A stretch of DNA of 27,218 nt from Pseudonocardiaceae bacterium (GTDB lineage Bacteria; Actinomycetota; Actinomycetes; Mycobacteriales; Pseudonocardiaceae): assembly GCA_025937115.1 (NCBI GenBank), contig JAICSB010000005.1, positions 1-27,218 on the forward strand, written 5' to 3'. Within the stretch, counting starts at the first letter, position 1. Every line of letters starts with the position of its first letter. The translations under genes were made by a program, and so were the position numbers. The notes beneath the pieces were generated by a model. The model was not told where the DNA came from. It made no database searches and saw only the letters and a list, made by a program, of their open reading frames with translations. Positions 1 to 10,052 of this stretch are shown piece by piece.

Positions 1-456
1 AGCCTCACGGACGCGGGTGGGCGTGTTCTGCACGGTCGTCAGCGCGATGCGGGCAGCGTCGGCCAGCGGCCACCCGTAGACGCCGGCGGACACCGCAGGA
101 AACGCGACGGTCTGGGCGCCGAGCTCATCGGCCACCCGCAGCGACTCCCGATAGCAGGACGCGAGCAGCCCGGAGCGGTCCTCGGACTCGGTGTGCACTG
201 GGCCGACGGTGTGAATCACCCAGCGGGCCGGCAGCTTGCCGGCAGAGGTGGCGACCGCCTGGCCGGTAGGCAGACCGTCCGGATACCGGCTGGCCCGCAG
301 TTCCCGGCACTGCGCGAGAATCGCGGGACCGCCGCGGCGGTGAATCGCACCATCGACCCCGCCGCCGCCGAGCAGCGAGCTGTTGGCGGCATTCACCACT
401 GCGTCGACGTGCTGTTCGGTGATATCGCCCTGCACCAAGGTGATCTGCGTGGCCAT
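1..456 (-). CDS. Macrodomain protein (O-acetyl-ADP-ribose deacetylase type), partial
   Basis: Reads from an ATG at 456 down to base 1 with no stop, so the C-terminus lies outside the window (152 codons visible). The N-terminus has the standard macrodomain layout: a QGDIT strand, then VDAVVNAANSSLLGGGGVDG, which is the ADP-ribose-binding loop, then an AIHRRGG segment. Further on are WVIHTVGPV and a FPAVSAGVYGWP segment, the second conserved loop. This matches the YmdB/MacroD-like family, which hydrolyses O-acetyl-ADP-ribose and mono-ADP-ribosyl esters. It is a different macrodomain type from the DarG-type one at 17658-18731. No partner gene is visible beside it, so a housekeeping role is as likely as a defence role. 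Confidence 0.88.
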   Translation of the reverse strand, partial: MATQITLVQGDITEQHVDAVVNAANSSLLGGGGVDGAIHRRGGPAILAQCRELRASRYPDGLPTGQAVATSAGKLPARWVIHTVGPVHTESEDRSGLLASCYRESLRVADELGAQTVAFPAVSAGVYGWPLADAARIALTTVQNTPTRVREA

Positions 457-813
457 ACTCCACGATAGCTACCGGCTGGAGTGGCCGACACTTCACACCT
501 GCGATGAGTGAACGAGACTCGTTGACCCGCCAAGGTGAACGCCAGGTGGACTGAACAGCGACACGCCTTGACGGGCCGATCCCCGGTAGCTCGACTGCGG
601 GTCGAAACACCGCCAATTATCACGATTGGTAGTGGATATGCGCCATCCAGCCTACTTGAGGCCCATATGGGGGGCGACCTCGTGCAGCGTATCACTTCGA
701 GTAGCTGTCCTTGGTGGGGTTAATCGTAATCTCTTCGTCGACTGCTGGACCTGAATTGTTCATCTTCAGGAGGCAGCGTCCCCGCTGTGAAATTAGTGTG
801 TGAAGGAGCGGCC
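457..813. other. Intergenic region, no convincing gene
   Basis: No reading frame here has coding character. A short dyad, AACGA-GAC-TCGTT, lies at 511-523 between the macrodomain gene (leftward) and the genes to the right; it could be an operator but is only 5 bp per arm. A GGAGG sits near 770 but leads only into a very short frame. Confidence 0.45.
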
Positions 814-1090
814 ATGGCTTAAGTCCGATTCCGGGTGGGACATCGAATCGCGATCGAGGCCACCGGGAGCATCAGGGACGCGATCGTGCAGTCGCAATCC
901 TAGGCCACCGCGATGGTGGACTCAATCAATAGCGACATCCCGAACTCAATCTTTCGGTCGTCGACTTCAAGGACGACCTCGGCGGCGGCTCCGAGCACAA
1001 TCACGGACCGCCGAACATCACAACGCCGCTGTCCTCCATCACGCGATCGACGCAACGATTGCGAACGGCAGCGACGACTTCCCAGGTGCT
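814..1090 (+). pseudogene. Possible decayed small gene
   Basis: An ATG at 814 has a good ribosome site (GAAGGAG about 6 bases upstream), but the third codon is TAA and another in-frame TAG follows at 901. Between and after these stops, stretches in different frames keep actinobacterial codon usage. Examples are IAIEATGSIRDAIVQSQS, then LNLSVVDFKDDLGGGSEH (frame beginning near 945), then AIDATIANGSDDFPGA ending at a TAG near 1090. I read this as a small protein gene of about 90 codons broken by stops and frameshifts. The family is not recognised, and chance open frames in high-GC DNA remain a real alternative. Confidence 0.28.
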
Positions 1091-1146
1091 TAGCACTTCG
1101 TGCTGCCCGGCGCCGCGACGGAAGTTCCCAGCTAAGGAGAACGAAC

Positions 1147-2082
1147 TTGTATAAACGACTATTCACTACTCTCGCAGCAACGACGATCGCGCTTGCGTTC
1201 ATGCCCGGTGCTGTTGGGATCGGGCTGGCCGCCACACCGACGGCACCGTTCACCCAGTGTCCGGCAATCGGTGCCGACACGAGCTGCGGTCTGCTGCTCG
1301 TCATCAACCCCGACGGCACCGTCACCGCGCTTAACGACCCTAGCCAGGGGCCATATGACGGCGTCGAGGACACCCTCATCGGAGTGCAGAACAACTCCGC
1401 GGTATCCATCCCGAGCCTGACGCTGAACAGCAGCCCGGGCACGGGCGCGTTCTTGTTCGATGGTGACGGCATCTGCTCCGGAGCCTTCTCCAGCACCCCG
1501 TCGGGATGTCCTGCTCCCGGACCAACCGTATCCGGATACGAGGGTCCGAACACGACGCTTACGCCGATCGACAGCGACAACGGCACGGTGACCTTCACCG
1601 GCGGTCTGGCAGCAGGTGCGTCGGCGTACTTCTCCCTCGAGGAGCACATCACCGCGCAGAACCTCATTATCATCCCGCCGAACCAGCCACCGGTGTGCTC
1701 CAGCGCCACAGTGGACCCGAAGACCCTCTGGCCACCGGACCACACCCTGCGCAATGTGACCATCTCGGGCGTCACCGATCCTGACCCAGGCGACACGGTG
1801 ACCATCAACGTCACCGGCGTAACCCAGGACGAATCGGTCAACGGGCTCGGCGATGGCGACACCGGTCCCGACGCGGTCACCACACCTAACTCCAATGTCG
1901 TCAAGGTGCGAGCCGAGCGTTCGGGTACCGCCGACGGCCGAGTCTACGCGATCACGTTCACCGGCACCGACGCCGGTGGCCTCTCCTGCACCGGAACAGC
2001 GAACGTGAGCGTGCCCCATGACCAGAAGCCTGGTCACTCTGCGGTGAACTCGGGTCAGAACTTCGACTCTCTCGTCCCCTAG
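1147..2082 (+). CDS. Secreted protein with Ig-like/bacterial surface repeat-type domain
   Basis: The start is a TTG at 1147, chosen because AAGGAG lies 7 bases upstream (1134-1139) and it opens directly onto a classic signal peptide: YKR, then a hydrophobic run (LAATTIALAF), then an AxA-like site (GLA|AT) about 27 residues in. The 311-residue product has an N-terminal half rich in Gly, Ser and Thr (motifs such as GVQNNSAVSIPSL and YEGPNTTLTPID). The C-terminal half begins NQPPVCSSATVDPKTLWPPD and continues with VTISGVTDPDPGD, VTQDESVNG and a TFTGTDAGG..C segment, resembling PKD/Ig-like domains of actinobacterial exported proteins. The in-frame extension upstream of 1147 has no coding character. 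Function unknown; expected location is extracellular or cell wall. A strong terminator follows. Confidence 0.8.
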   Translation: MYKRLFTTLAATTIALAFMPGAVGIGLAATPTAPFTQCPAIGADTSCGLLLVINPDGTVTALNDPSQGPYDGVEDTLIGVQNNSAVSIPSLTLNSSPGTGAFLFDGDGICSGAFSSTPSGCPAPGPTVSGYEGPNTTLTPIDSDNGTVTFTGGLAAGASAYFSLEEHITAQNLIIIPPNQPPVCSSATVDPKTLWPPDHTLRNVTISGVTDPDPGDTVTINVTGVTQDESVNGLGDGDTGPDAVTTPNSNVVKVRAERSGTADGRVYAITFTGTDAGGLSCTGTANVSVPHDQKPGHSAVNSGQNFDSLVP

Positions 2083-2105
2083 CCAGCCGAGATCAGTTGC
2101 ACAGT

Positions 2106-2139
2106 GCGGGGGGCCGCCGTCCGAATGGCGGCCCCCCGC
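2106..2139 (+). terminator. Strong GC-rich stem-loop downstream of the secreted-protein gene
   Basis: A perfect 13-bp stem (GCGGGGGGCCGCC at 2106-2118 with its complement at 2127-2139) encloses an 8-base loop. It starts 24 bases after the TAG of the secreted-protein gene. There is no U-tract, as is common for actinobacterial intrinsic terminators. Confidence 0.75.
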
Positions 2140-2289
2140 GCGTGGTCGAGGACTACACCACACCGGTGTGTGATCCTTCTCAGCATCCGTGCCGCGCTGA
2201 CCGCACTGTTCCCCTCGGCTGGTGTGGCAGACTCCGGCCGTTGCGTTCCGCGCCACCAGCGATCGGCGCCAACTACAGAGGGGATCGCC

Positions 2290-3075
2290 TTGCGTGGTAT
2301 CACCGTTGAGCTCAGCCACGAGGAGTACCGCACCGCCTGGCAAGTTCTGGATCTGGGCACCCGGCACTGGAACCTGGACCTGCCCGGCATCCCGGAACTG
2401 ACCGACCAGGAACGCCGGGCCCAGGCCGCAAGCACGCTGGAGGATTTGCGGGCCCGTGGACTGGCCAATCGGCGCGGGATGGTCCCGGAGCTGGAGGACT
2501 CACTGCGGCTGGTGGCCAGCCCGGTCTGCGAAATCAACGGCTGGGTCCAGACCGGCGGCACTGCGGTGCGGTTGCTCGCCGGTTCACGCGGTGAATGGAC
2601 AGTGCTGGCGATGCTCGATGAGCATCGGCTGCTGGTGCGCACTGGTCCCGCCAGCGAGCTGTGCACGGCGGTCGCCCGGCAACTACCGGATCGTCCCGCC
2701 GGGCCGGGATCGTCGGTGTCGGTGCCGTCCGCGCTGTTGGCCGAACCCGACAGCGGCGACAAACCCGGGCTCACCGGGCAACAGTTGGAAAACCGGTTGA
2801 CCCGCGGCGGGGTGAAAGCCGACGACGCCCGGTCCGTCGCGACGATGCTGCGCGGCCCCAAACCCAGCGCGGGAAAGTTCGGCGCCGCCCGTCGCGATCG
2901 CAACGGCAAGCGCCACCCCGCCGGCGCCGCACTGGTCTACCTCGCCACCGAGCGCGGCGGATACACCCTGCAACCGCTGCGCGGACCCGACGGAACAGCC
3001 TGGACCACTCTGGCCCCCGCAACCCTCACCCAACTCGCGCAACGAATCGACCAGCTCCTGACCAGCATCCGCTGA
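2290..3075 (+). CDS. EspG family protein (ESX secretion-associated)
   Basis: The 261-residue protein starts at TTG 2290, preceded by GAGGGG at the right distance; the frame is open further upstream but has no better start. The sequence RGITVELSHEEYRTAWQVLD, the central LRLVASPVCEINGWVQ strand pair and the C-terminal RRDRNGKRHPAGAALVYL and RGGYTLQ segments fit the EspG family of ESX/type VII secretion. EspG proteins are cytosolic chaperones that bind PE-PPE-type substrates in mycobacteria; non-mycobacterial actinobacteria carry many orphan copies. No ESX core gene, WXG100 or PE/PPE gene is visible nearby, so this is an orphan. The family call is from sequence pattern. Confidence 0.72.
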   Translation: MRGITVELSHEEYRTAWQVLDLGTRHWNLDLPGIPELTDQERRAQAASTLEDLRARGLANRRGMVPELEDSLRLVASPVCEINGWVQTGGTAVRLLAGSRGEWTVLAMLDEHRLLVRTGPASELCTAVARQLPDRPAGPGSSVSVPSALLAEPDSGDKPGLTGQQLENRLTRGGVKADDARSVATMLRGPKPSAGKFGAARRDRNGKRHPAGAALVYLATERGGYTLQPLRGPDGTAWTTLAPATLTQLAQRIDQLLTSIR

Positions 3076-3228
3076 CCGACCAGCGTCATTTGCCGCAATC
3101 CATGCTGCGATGCCAGACACACGTGGTCTGACCACATCGCGGGCGCACCGGTTAGCTTTTCGTCGGCAGGAGCGGCGCACTACCGTGAACCGCCCGGAAC
3201 GCCGACCAGCTACGCAGAAGGAGATCCC

Positions 3229-4857
3229 GTGCTCGACGTGGCGACCGACGAACCTGAGGTCGGGCAGTTGGTCCACGTGCGCGGTCAGCAGTGGGTGGTA
3301 ACGCGGCTACGGCGGAGCCGTCAGCTCCCCGACGAGCTAGCGACTACCCGGCTACCTGGAAGCACTCTCGTCACGCTGAGCAGCGTCAGCGACAGCGATA
3401 TGGGCGCCGAACTCACTGTGGTGTGGGAGGTCGAGCCGGGCCGGGAAATCGTGCCCGCAACACAGCTGCCACCGGTGACCGAACACGGGTGGGACGATCC
3501 GCAGCGGCTCGGCGCTTTCCTCGACGCTGTGCGCTGGGGCACGGTTGCCAGCGCGGACACCGACACGTTGCAGGCGCCGTTCCGGTCCGGCATCACCATC
3601 GAGGAGTACCAGCTGGAGCCAGTCGCCAGGGCGCTCAGGATGCCCCGCGTCACGCTGCTGATCGCCGATGACGTCGGTCTGGGCAAGACGATCGAGGCGG
3701 GGCTGGTCGCCCAGGAGCTGTTGCTTCGGCACCGGGCGCGCCGGGTGATGGTGGTGTGCCCGGCTCCCTTGACGATCAAGTGGCGAGAGGAGATGGCGAG
3801 CAAGTTCGGGCTCGACTTCGTGGTGCTCAACGCCGCGGAGCTCAGCGACCTGAGGCGCACCCACGGGTTGGAGGCCAATCCGTTCGCCGTGCACCCTCGG
3901 ACGATCATCAGCCTGCCGTGGCTGCGCAGTCCTCGCGTCCAGCGGCTGCTTGACGAAGTGCTCGCCCCGAACACCCGTCATCCCGGCTACGTCGACCTGC
4001 TCATCGTCGACGAAGCGCACCATTGCGCGCCGCCGGCACCGCGACGCGGGCGCGGCTACGCCGTGGACAGCCAACAGACCAGGGCAGTCCGCCGGCTCTG
4101 CGAGCACAGCCAGCACCGCCTGTTTCTGTCCGCCACCCCGCACAACGGGTACCCGGAGTCGTGGCAGGCCCTACTGGAGATCCTCGACCCGCACCGGTTC
4201 CACCGCGGCATCGAGCCCGATCGCGCGGTAGTAAACGAGGTGATGGTCCGCCGCCTCAAGGACGAGCTGAAGCACCCGGACGGCAGCCCTCGCTTCCCCG
4301 GCCGCATCACCCGAGCCCTCGAAGTCAGCTACACCGATTCGGAGCGGCGAGCCCACGACCTTCTGGATTCCTACATCGCCGCCCGCCGCCGCGCGGCTGC
4401 CTCCGGAATGACCCGGGCGACGGACCTGGTGGCGCTGTTGCTCAAGAAGCGGCTGTTCTCCTCGCCGCCCGCGTTCGCCCGGACCCTGGCTGCGCACGTC
4501 GACTCGGTGCGCCGGGCGAGTGGCCCGACACCATCCGAGCTCCCTGACTGGCTGGAAGACGCCCTCGGCTGGGACGAGGACCTGCTCGATGACGAGGCCG
4601 GCGCCGAAGCGGAAAGTGCCCTGCTCGACCGCCTCGCCGGCGATCAGCGCCCCGGCTCCGACGAGCAGGAGCTGCTCGCTGAGCTCCAGAGCTGGGTCGA
4701 CCGGCACGCTGCACCGGCGGACAGCAAGGCCAGCGCGTTGACCGGCACGGGCAGACCCAGCAGGTGGAGGTCGCCCACTTCGTCGGTGCAGGCTGGCAGG
4801 ATGCAGCGCCCGGCTCATACGAGGCCGATCTCGAGTTCCTCAGCCGGGTCGCCGTGA
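3229..4857 (+). pseudogene. drmD: DISARM DrmD SNF2-type helicase, N-terminal fragment (interrupted)
   Basis: GTG start at 3229 with AGAAGGAGA just upstream. The N-terminal helicase lobe is complete: ADDVGLGKTIEAGL (Walker A, about residues 143-156), VVCPAPLTIKWREEM (motif Ia), LLIVDEAHHCAPP (DEAH box at 261-264) and FLSATPHNG (motif III). This architecture, followed directly by an N6-adenine methylase gene, identifies DrmD of class 1 DISARM. True homology ends around ADSKASAL (about 4738), where the linker into helicase lobe 2 should begin. After that the frame runs through meaningless sequence to a stop at 4857. Helicase motifs IV, V and most of VI are missing, so the piece cannot be an active translocase on its own. 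Confidence 0.85.
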
Positions 4858-6023
4858 AGGTGGCCGCCGAGCGGGCCGATCTGGGCAGTGTCAATCCCGT
4901 GCTTGCGCATGCTGTGGAGGCCCGGATGCTCGGCCGGCCGGTGTTCGCCGACCCCACGTCGATCTCACCCAAGGCCTCGACAACACTGCTGCGCGCCGAA
5001 CAGGATCTCCGCGCTCAGGTGCGCCGGCTGCGCGACCAGCTGGAGACCAGCGCCCGGCGACTGCACGTCGCGCGGGCCAACATCCGCCGGGTCGTCGACA
5101 CCGCACTGGCGCTCGCCGACCAGCCACCTCTGGCCGACCTTGGGCGTGGCGAGATCGCACCGCCAGACCTACGGGCTGGCTGGGAGCGGACCGTCGCGGA
5201 CCTTGCCGACCCCTTGAGTGGTGAGCCGCGACCGATCACGTTCGACCCGGCCGTGGCGAGTGGGCGGGACGACGTGGTACTCGCGCACCTGGAACACCCA
5301 CTGGTCGCGCAGAGCACGACGCTGCTCCGCAGCGCGATCTGGGGCGACCGCACCACTCTGAACCGGGTCGCGGCGGTCCGGGTGGCGCTGCCGGCGAGCG
5401 CCGAGATCACCGGTTTACTCATCGCGATCTTCGCCCGTCTGGTCGTGGTCGGCGCGGATGGTGCCCGGCTGCACGAGGAGGTCATGCTCACCGCTCGGGT
5501 GCTACCCGAGTCGGGCCGGTCGCGGCGGCTTGAGCTGGAGCAGCCCCGCTATTCGGAGCTGCGGCAGGCAGTCGAGGCTGCGCTGGAGCCGGACGCGTGC
5601 CGACCGGCTCCGGTGGATGCGCAGGAGCGGCTGGTGGCGGAGTGGGAGCGGCTGACTCCCCAGCTCGCGCAGGATGTCGGAGTGCGAGCGGCGGAGCGGG
5701 TCGGTGTCCTGCAGCGGGCGTTGCAGCGACGTGCCGAGGATGAACAGCGCCGGATCCGGGGCGTCTTCGAGCAGCTTGAGGTCACCCTGCGCTCGGCGCT
5801 GACCGACGAGCGTCCCCTGCAGCTCAGCTTCGACGATCTGGAGCTGCCGGAGCGACAGCAGCTCGACCGGGATCGGCAAGCCTGGCGCAACCGGCTCGAC
5901 GGCCTGGCCGAGGAGTGTGATCGGGAGCTGGCGACGGTGACGGCTCGCTACGTGGGCGTACGTGAGCTGGTGTTCCCCTTTGCGGTGGCGCTGTGTGTAC
6001 CCGACGGGAAGCTGGGGTCATGA
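4740..6023 (+). pseudogene. drmD: DISARM DrmD, C-terminal fragment in another frame
   Basis: From base 4740 a different frame reads DRHGQTQQVEVAHFV, which is the end of helicase motif VI (normally QRxGRIDRxGQ). It continues for about 425 codons of typical DrmD C-terminal sequence, including a long charged helical stretch (RAQVRRLRDQLETSARRL) and a C-terminal RYVGVRELVFPFAVA segment, to TGA at 6021-6023. Compared with an intact SNF2 protein, roughly 130-170 residues of helicase lobe 2 (my estimate) are absent between the two fragments, and the join is out of frame. A GTG at 4764 could start translation but has no clear ribosome site. The stop overlaps the drmMI start as ATGA, so the operon structure of an intact ancestor is preserved. 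Confidence 0.83.
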
Positions 6024-9000
6024 GGCGCCGGTATCGAGGCTCCGCGGGTGAGCAGGCCCGTCGCCGGCACGCCTGGCTCGAGCTGGTGCAGACCTCCGGG
6101 CCGTTTCTCACCCTGCCGGTGGTTGACCGGGTGTTCCCCAACGGGCTGGCCTCCGTCCCGGAGGTGCACCGCTCCGAGCTGCGGGCAGCGCTCACCGCAA
6201 TGCTCGACGCCCGCGGCGCGAGCCGCCACCACGTGATCGAGGTTCTGCTGCGGGACGTGTTGGGCTGGGGTGAGCACCTGCACACCGACCAGGCGCTGCC
6301 CGACTCGCTGACCGAGATCGTCGTCGAGCACAGCCTGACCGTGCGCCCCGATTTCGCCTTCCACGCCGACGTCGAGGACGAGCCGGAGGACGGCGACGAG
6401 CCCGACACCGGTGAGGCCGAGGACGGTGCGGTAACCCCGTCCGGCCCGTACCGGTTGCTGGGCACGATCGCACCGTGGGGCTCGCACCCGCTCACCCGCG
6501 TCACCGAGCGCGGCTGGACGGCCAGCCCCGCGGAACGCCTTGCGGTGTTGCTGCGGGCGCGGGATGTGCCGGTCGGGCTGGTCACCGACGGCCGCTGGTG
6601 GGCGCTGGTCTGGGCGCCGCGGCGCGGCGCGACCGGCGTCGCGGTGTGGGATGCGAGCCTGTTCAGCGAGGAACCCGACTCACTGCGCGCCTTTGTCGCG
6701 CTGCTTGAGCGGGCCCGGTTCCTCGCTGCCGACACCGCCGACACGCTGCCCGAGATGCTCCGCGAGAGCCTGCAACGGCAGGAGGAGGTCACTGAGACTC
6801 TCGGCCGGCAGGTTCGCGACGCGGTGGAACTGCTGCTGGACACCCTGGACCGGCTGGACGCTGACAGCGGCGGCGCGCTGCTGGCCGGGGTCGACAACGA
6901 CGAGCTCTACAGCGGTGTCGTCACGGTGATGATGCGGGTGGTATTCCTGCTCTTCGCCGAAGAGCGACGGCTGCTGCCCAGCGATGACGACACCTACACC
7001 AGCGCCTATAGCGTCGGCCGGCTGGTTGAGGAGCTGCGGAGCCGGGCTCAGCTCGATGGCGAGCAGTCCCTGGAGCACTCGACCGCAGCCTGGCATCGCC
7101 TGCTGGCGCTGAGCCGGGCCGTGCACGGCGGGGTGGCCCACGAGGATCTGCGGATGCCGGCCTACGGCGGCGGTCTGTTCGATCCCGATATGCATCCGTG
7201 GCTGGAGGGGCGCCGCGCCGGTGATCCAGTTGGTGCGTCGCGGCCTCCGGCAGTCGACGATCGCACCGTGCTGCGGATGCTCAAGGCGGTGCAGTACGTG
7301 GAGATCGGCCACGAGAGCCGGCGGCTGACATTCCGCGCCCTGAACGTCGAGCAGATCGGTTACGTGTACGAGGGTTTGCTCGATCTTGAGGTCCGCACGG
7401 CCGCGGAAGTAGTGCTAGGAGTGATGCGACCCGCCTCCTGGCCCAAGGGCAAAGAACCGTGCGAGGTCCCGCTGAGCGAAGCGCAAAAGTGGCTTGACGC
7501 GGTGCCCTCCGAGCTCGCGCCGCGACTGGCCGTGCGCACCATGTGGACCGCGAGCCGCGTGGAGAAGGCGCTGATCCGGGCTCTCGCCGACCATGAACGC
7601 GCGGCTGTCGGCAAGGTGGTGAACGGCAACCGAGCGCTGATCGAGGCGATCCTGCCGGTCGCGCCGGTGCTGCGCTGGGACGATCGCGGCCTGCCCGCCA
7701 TCACGCTGCCCGGCCGCCGCTACGTCGCACCGAGCACCCGGCGAGCCGCGACCGGCACCCACTACACGCCCCGGGAGCTGGCCGAGGAGGTCGCCACTGG
7801 GGCGTTGGAACCGCTGGTCTACCGGCCCGGGCCGCTGGAGATAGCGGACCGCGCGCAGTGGCAACTCCGCCCGTCCAGCCAGCTCCTCGACCTGCGGATA
7901 GCCGACATCGCCATGGGCTCCGGGGCCTTCCTCGTCGCAGCCTGCCGTTACCTGGCTGACCGGGTGGTCGAGGCTTGGACCGAGGAGGGTCGCGCCGACG
8001 CGCGACGGGCGCGAGTTGCGGCTGCGTCGGCCGCCGACGCCGAGGTGCCTCCCGTGCTGCTGGACGCCCGCCGCCAGGTCGCCGAGCAGTGCCTGTACGG
8101 GGTTGATATCAACCCCCTCGCGGTCGAGATGGCCAAGCTGTCACTGTGGCTGGTCACCATGGACCGGGAGCGGCCCTTCGGCTTTCTCGATGACCGGTTC
8201 GTCTGCGGCGACAGCCTGCTCGGCATAGCGACCATGGATCAGTTGGAGATCCTGCACGTCGATCCGGTCGCTGGTCGCCGGCTGCACGAGGGCGCGCTCG
8301 ACGTCGCCGCCGGTTTCCGCCCATTGCTGCAACAAGCTGCCGACGTACGCCGCCGCATCACCGCGACACCAGTGACGACCATCCGCGACGTCGAGCACAA
8401 GCGAGGACTGCTTGCACAGGCACAGCAACTCACCGGCCAGCTCAGCGCAGTCGCCGACGCGGTCACCGGGAAGGGCCTGACGGGATCGGGTCTACGTGGC
8501 AAACAGGCCAACGCCGCGTTCGTAGAGCTGGCGATCCGCGTTGGTAACCGGATCAATGGGCACGAAGAGCAGCTCCACGCCGAAGCGCGGGTCGATGTGC
8601 AGGCCGGGCATCCACCGCACCTTGACCGGCGCCGGCCCCTGCACTGGCCACTGCAGTTCCCGGAGATCTTCGTGGACGCGCCCGATCCAGGCTTCGACGC
8701 GATCATCGGCAACCCGCCCTTCCTCGGCAGTAAGAAGGTCTCGGGTCGCCTCGGCAACGACTACCTCGGCTGGTTGCAACGCTGGGATGGCGGCGGGGTT
8801 AAGGGCAATACCGATCTGGCAGCTCGGTTCGTGCTCCGCGCCGAACGTCTGCTGTCCTCCCGCGGCCAGCTCGGCTACGTCGCGACCAACACGCTCGTGC
8901 AGGGCGACACGCTGGAGGTCGGTCTCGCGCAGGCGACTACGCGAGGGTTGGTCGTCCGTCGCGGACGATCGAGCCACCCTTGGCCCAGCAGCAGCGCAAA

Positions 9001-9460
9001 CTTGGAGATCATCGGCGTCTGGGCAAGCAAGGCCCCGGTCGCGGAAGCTGGCGAGCGATGGCTCGACGGCGAGCAGGTCCTCTCCATCGGCCACGACCTC
9101 GAGCCCATCGGCCGAATCGCGGGCCGCCCTTTCCGACTATCCGAGAACGTGGACGTTGCTTTCATCGGCTCATACGTTCTTGGCCTCGGCTTCATCATGA
9201 CAGTCGACGAGGCCGCCGAACTGATCGGCCGCGAGCCCCGCAACGCCGAGGCGCTGCAGCTGTACGTTATGGGTAAGGACCTCAACCAGCGACCGGACTG
9301 CTCAGCCAGCCGTTGGATCATCAACTTCAGAGACTGGTCCATACGAGCGCGCGGAGGCTTACCCGGACGTGATCGACCGGCTCCGTCGACTTGTCAAACC
9401 CCAACGGGACAAGCTCCCGGACTACAAGAGCCGGGTCCGCGACAACTGGTGGCGCTATGA
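6020..9460 (+). pseudogene. drmMI: DISARM DrmMI adenine-N6 DNA methyltransferase, main part (frameshifted near 9344)
   Basis: ATG at 6020 overlaps the drmD stop by 4 bases (ATGA). The frame gives 1146 residues, of which about 1108 are authentic. Methyltransferase motif I appears as IADIAMGSGAFLVAAC (about residues 628-643), followed by a YGVDINPLAVEMAKLSLWL segment. The catalytic motif IV, NPPF, lies at 898-901 within IIGNPPFLGSKK. This order and size match large type IIG/BREX-like adenine methylases and DrmMI of class 1 DISARM, which in the family modifies host DNA so that self is spared. At NFRDWSI (bases 9326-9343) one extra base, most simply the C at 9344, shifts the frame, and the remaining residues to the stop at 9460 are spurious. 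The catalytic domain is intact; the target-recognition C-terminus is lost. Confidence 0.88.
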
Positions 9461-10052
9461 GCACCAGGCGCCAGCCTTGTACAAGGCATCTGCGAAGCTA
9501 GATCACGTGCTCGCGTTGTCTCGTGTCGGCAATGCACTGCTGCCGGTGCGGTTACCGACTGGTCCTGTGTTCTCCGAACAGACAGTCGTCTTCGCGCTGG
9601 ACGACTTCAGCAGCCTGGCGGTGCTCTCATCAAGCGTGCACACCACCTGGACAATCCGCTACACGTCGACGATGCGGACCGACATCCGATACGCCCCCTC
9701 GGACGTGTTCCTCACGCTGCCGCGACCTGAGCCGACGCCCGAGCTCCACCAGCTCGGCAAGCGGCTGGACGCCGAGCGGCGGGAGTTGATGCTCGGCCGC
9801 GGGTGGGGCCTGACCACCACCTACAACCACGTGCACAGCCCGGCTGATCGCGATCCGGCTGTGCAATCCCTGCGCGAGCTGCACGCCGCGATCGACCACG
9901 CGCTCCTCGACGCCTACGGATGGGACATCGACCCGGAGATCGGTCACCACCGCACCAAGATCGGCACTCGGTGGACCGTCAGCCCGCGCGCCCGCTTCGC
10001 ACTCCTCGACCTGCTACTCGAAGAGAACCACCGCCGCCACGCCGCTCGCTAA
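9345..10052 (+). pseudogene. drmMI: DrmMI C-terminal fragment (downstream of +1 frameshift)
   Basis: Reading GAG at 9345 onward gives ERAEAYPDVIDRLR, which continues NFRDWSI of the upstream frame perfectly once one base is removed. It then runs on with RVRDNWWRYEHQAPALYKA, typical of the specificity/TaqI-like C-terminal domain of these methylases. It ends at TAA 10050-10052 after ENHRRHAAR. A GTG at 9369 could act as a start (227 residues) but there is no ribosome site. An intact DrmMI would be about 1343 residues. Its final codons fall in the repeat that recurs at 12221-12345. Confidence 0.85.

Noticed and set aside
900..1904. Minus-strand open frame of 334 codons
   Set aside because: Antisense shadow of the same secreted-protein gene, with no ribosome site or recognisable domain.
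1159..2367. Long minus-strand open frame (402 codons) opposite the secreted-protein gene
   Set aside because: It is antisense to a gene with signal peptide, ribosome site and terminator; composition is Arg/Gly-rich and low-complexity, typical of a high-GC shadow frame.
3123..3135. Short palindrome GTGGT-CTG-ACCAC upstream of drmD
   Set aside because: Only 5 bp per arm in GC-rich DNA; no second copy was seen near other island genes, so it is not supported as an operator.
9369..10052. A separate gene for a 227-residue protein following the methylase
   Set aside because: It joins perfectly to the upstream frame after removing one base and has no ribosome site, so it is the C-terminus of drmMI, not an independent specificity gene.
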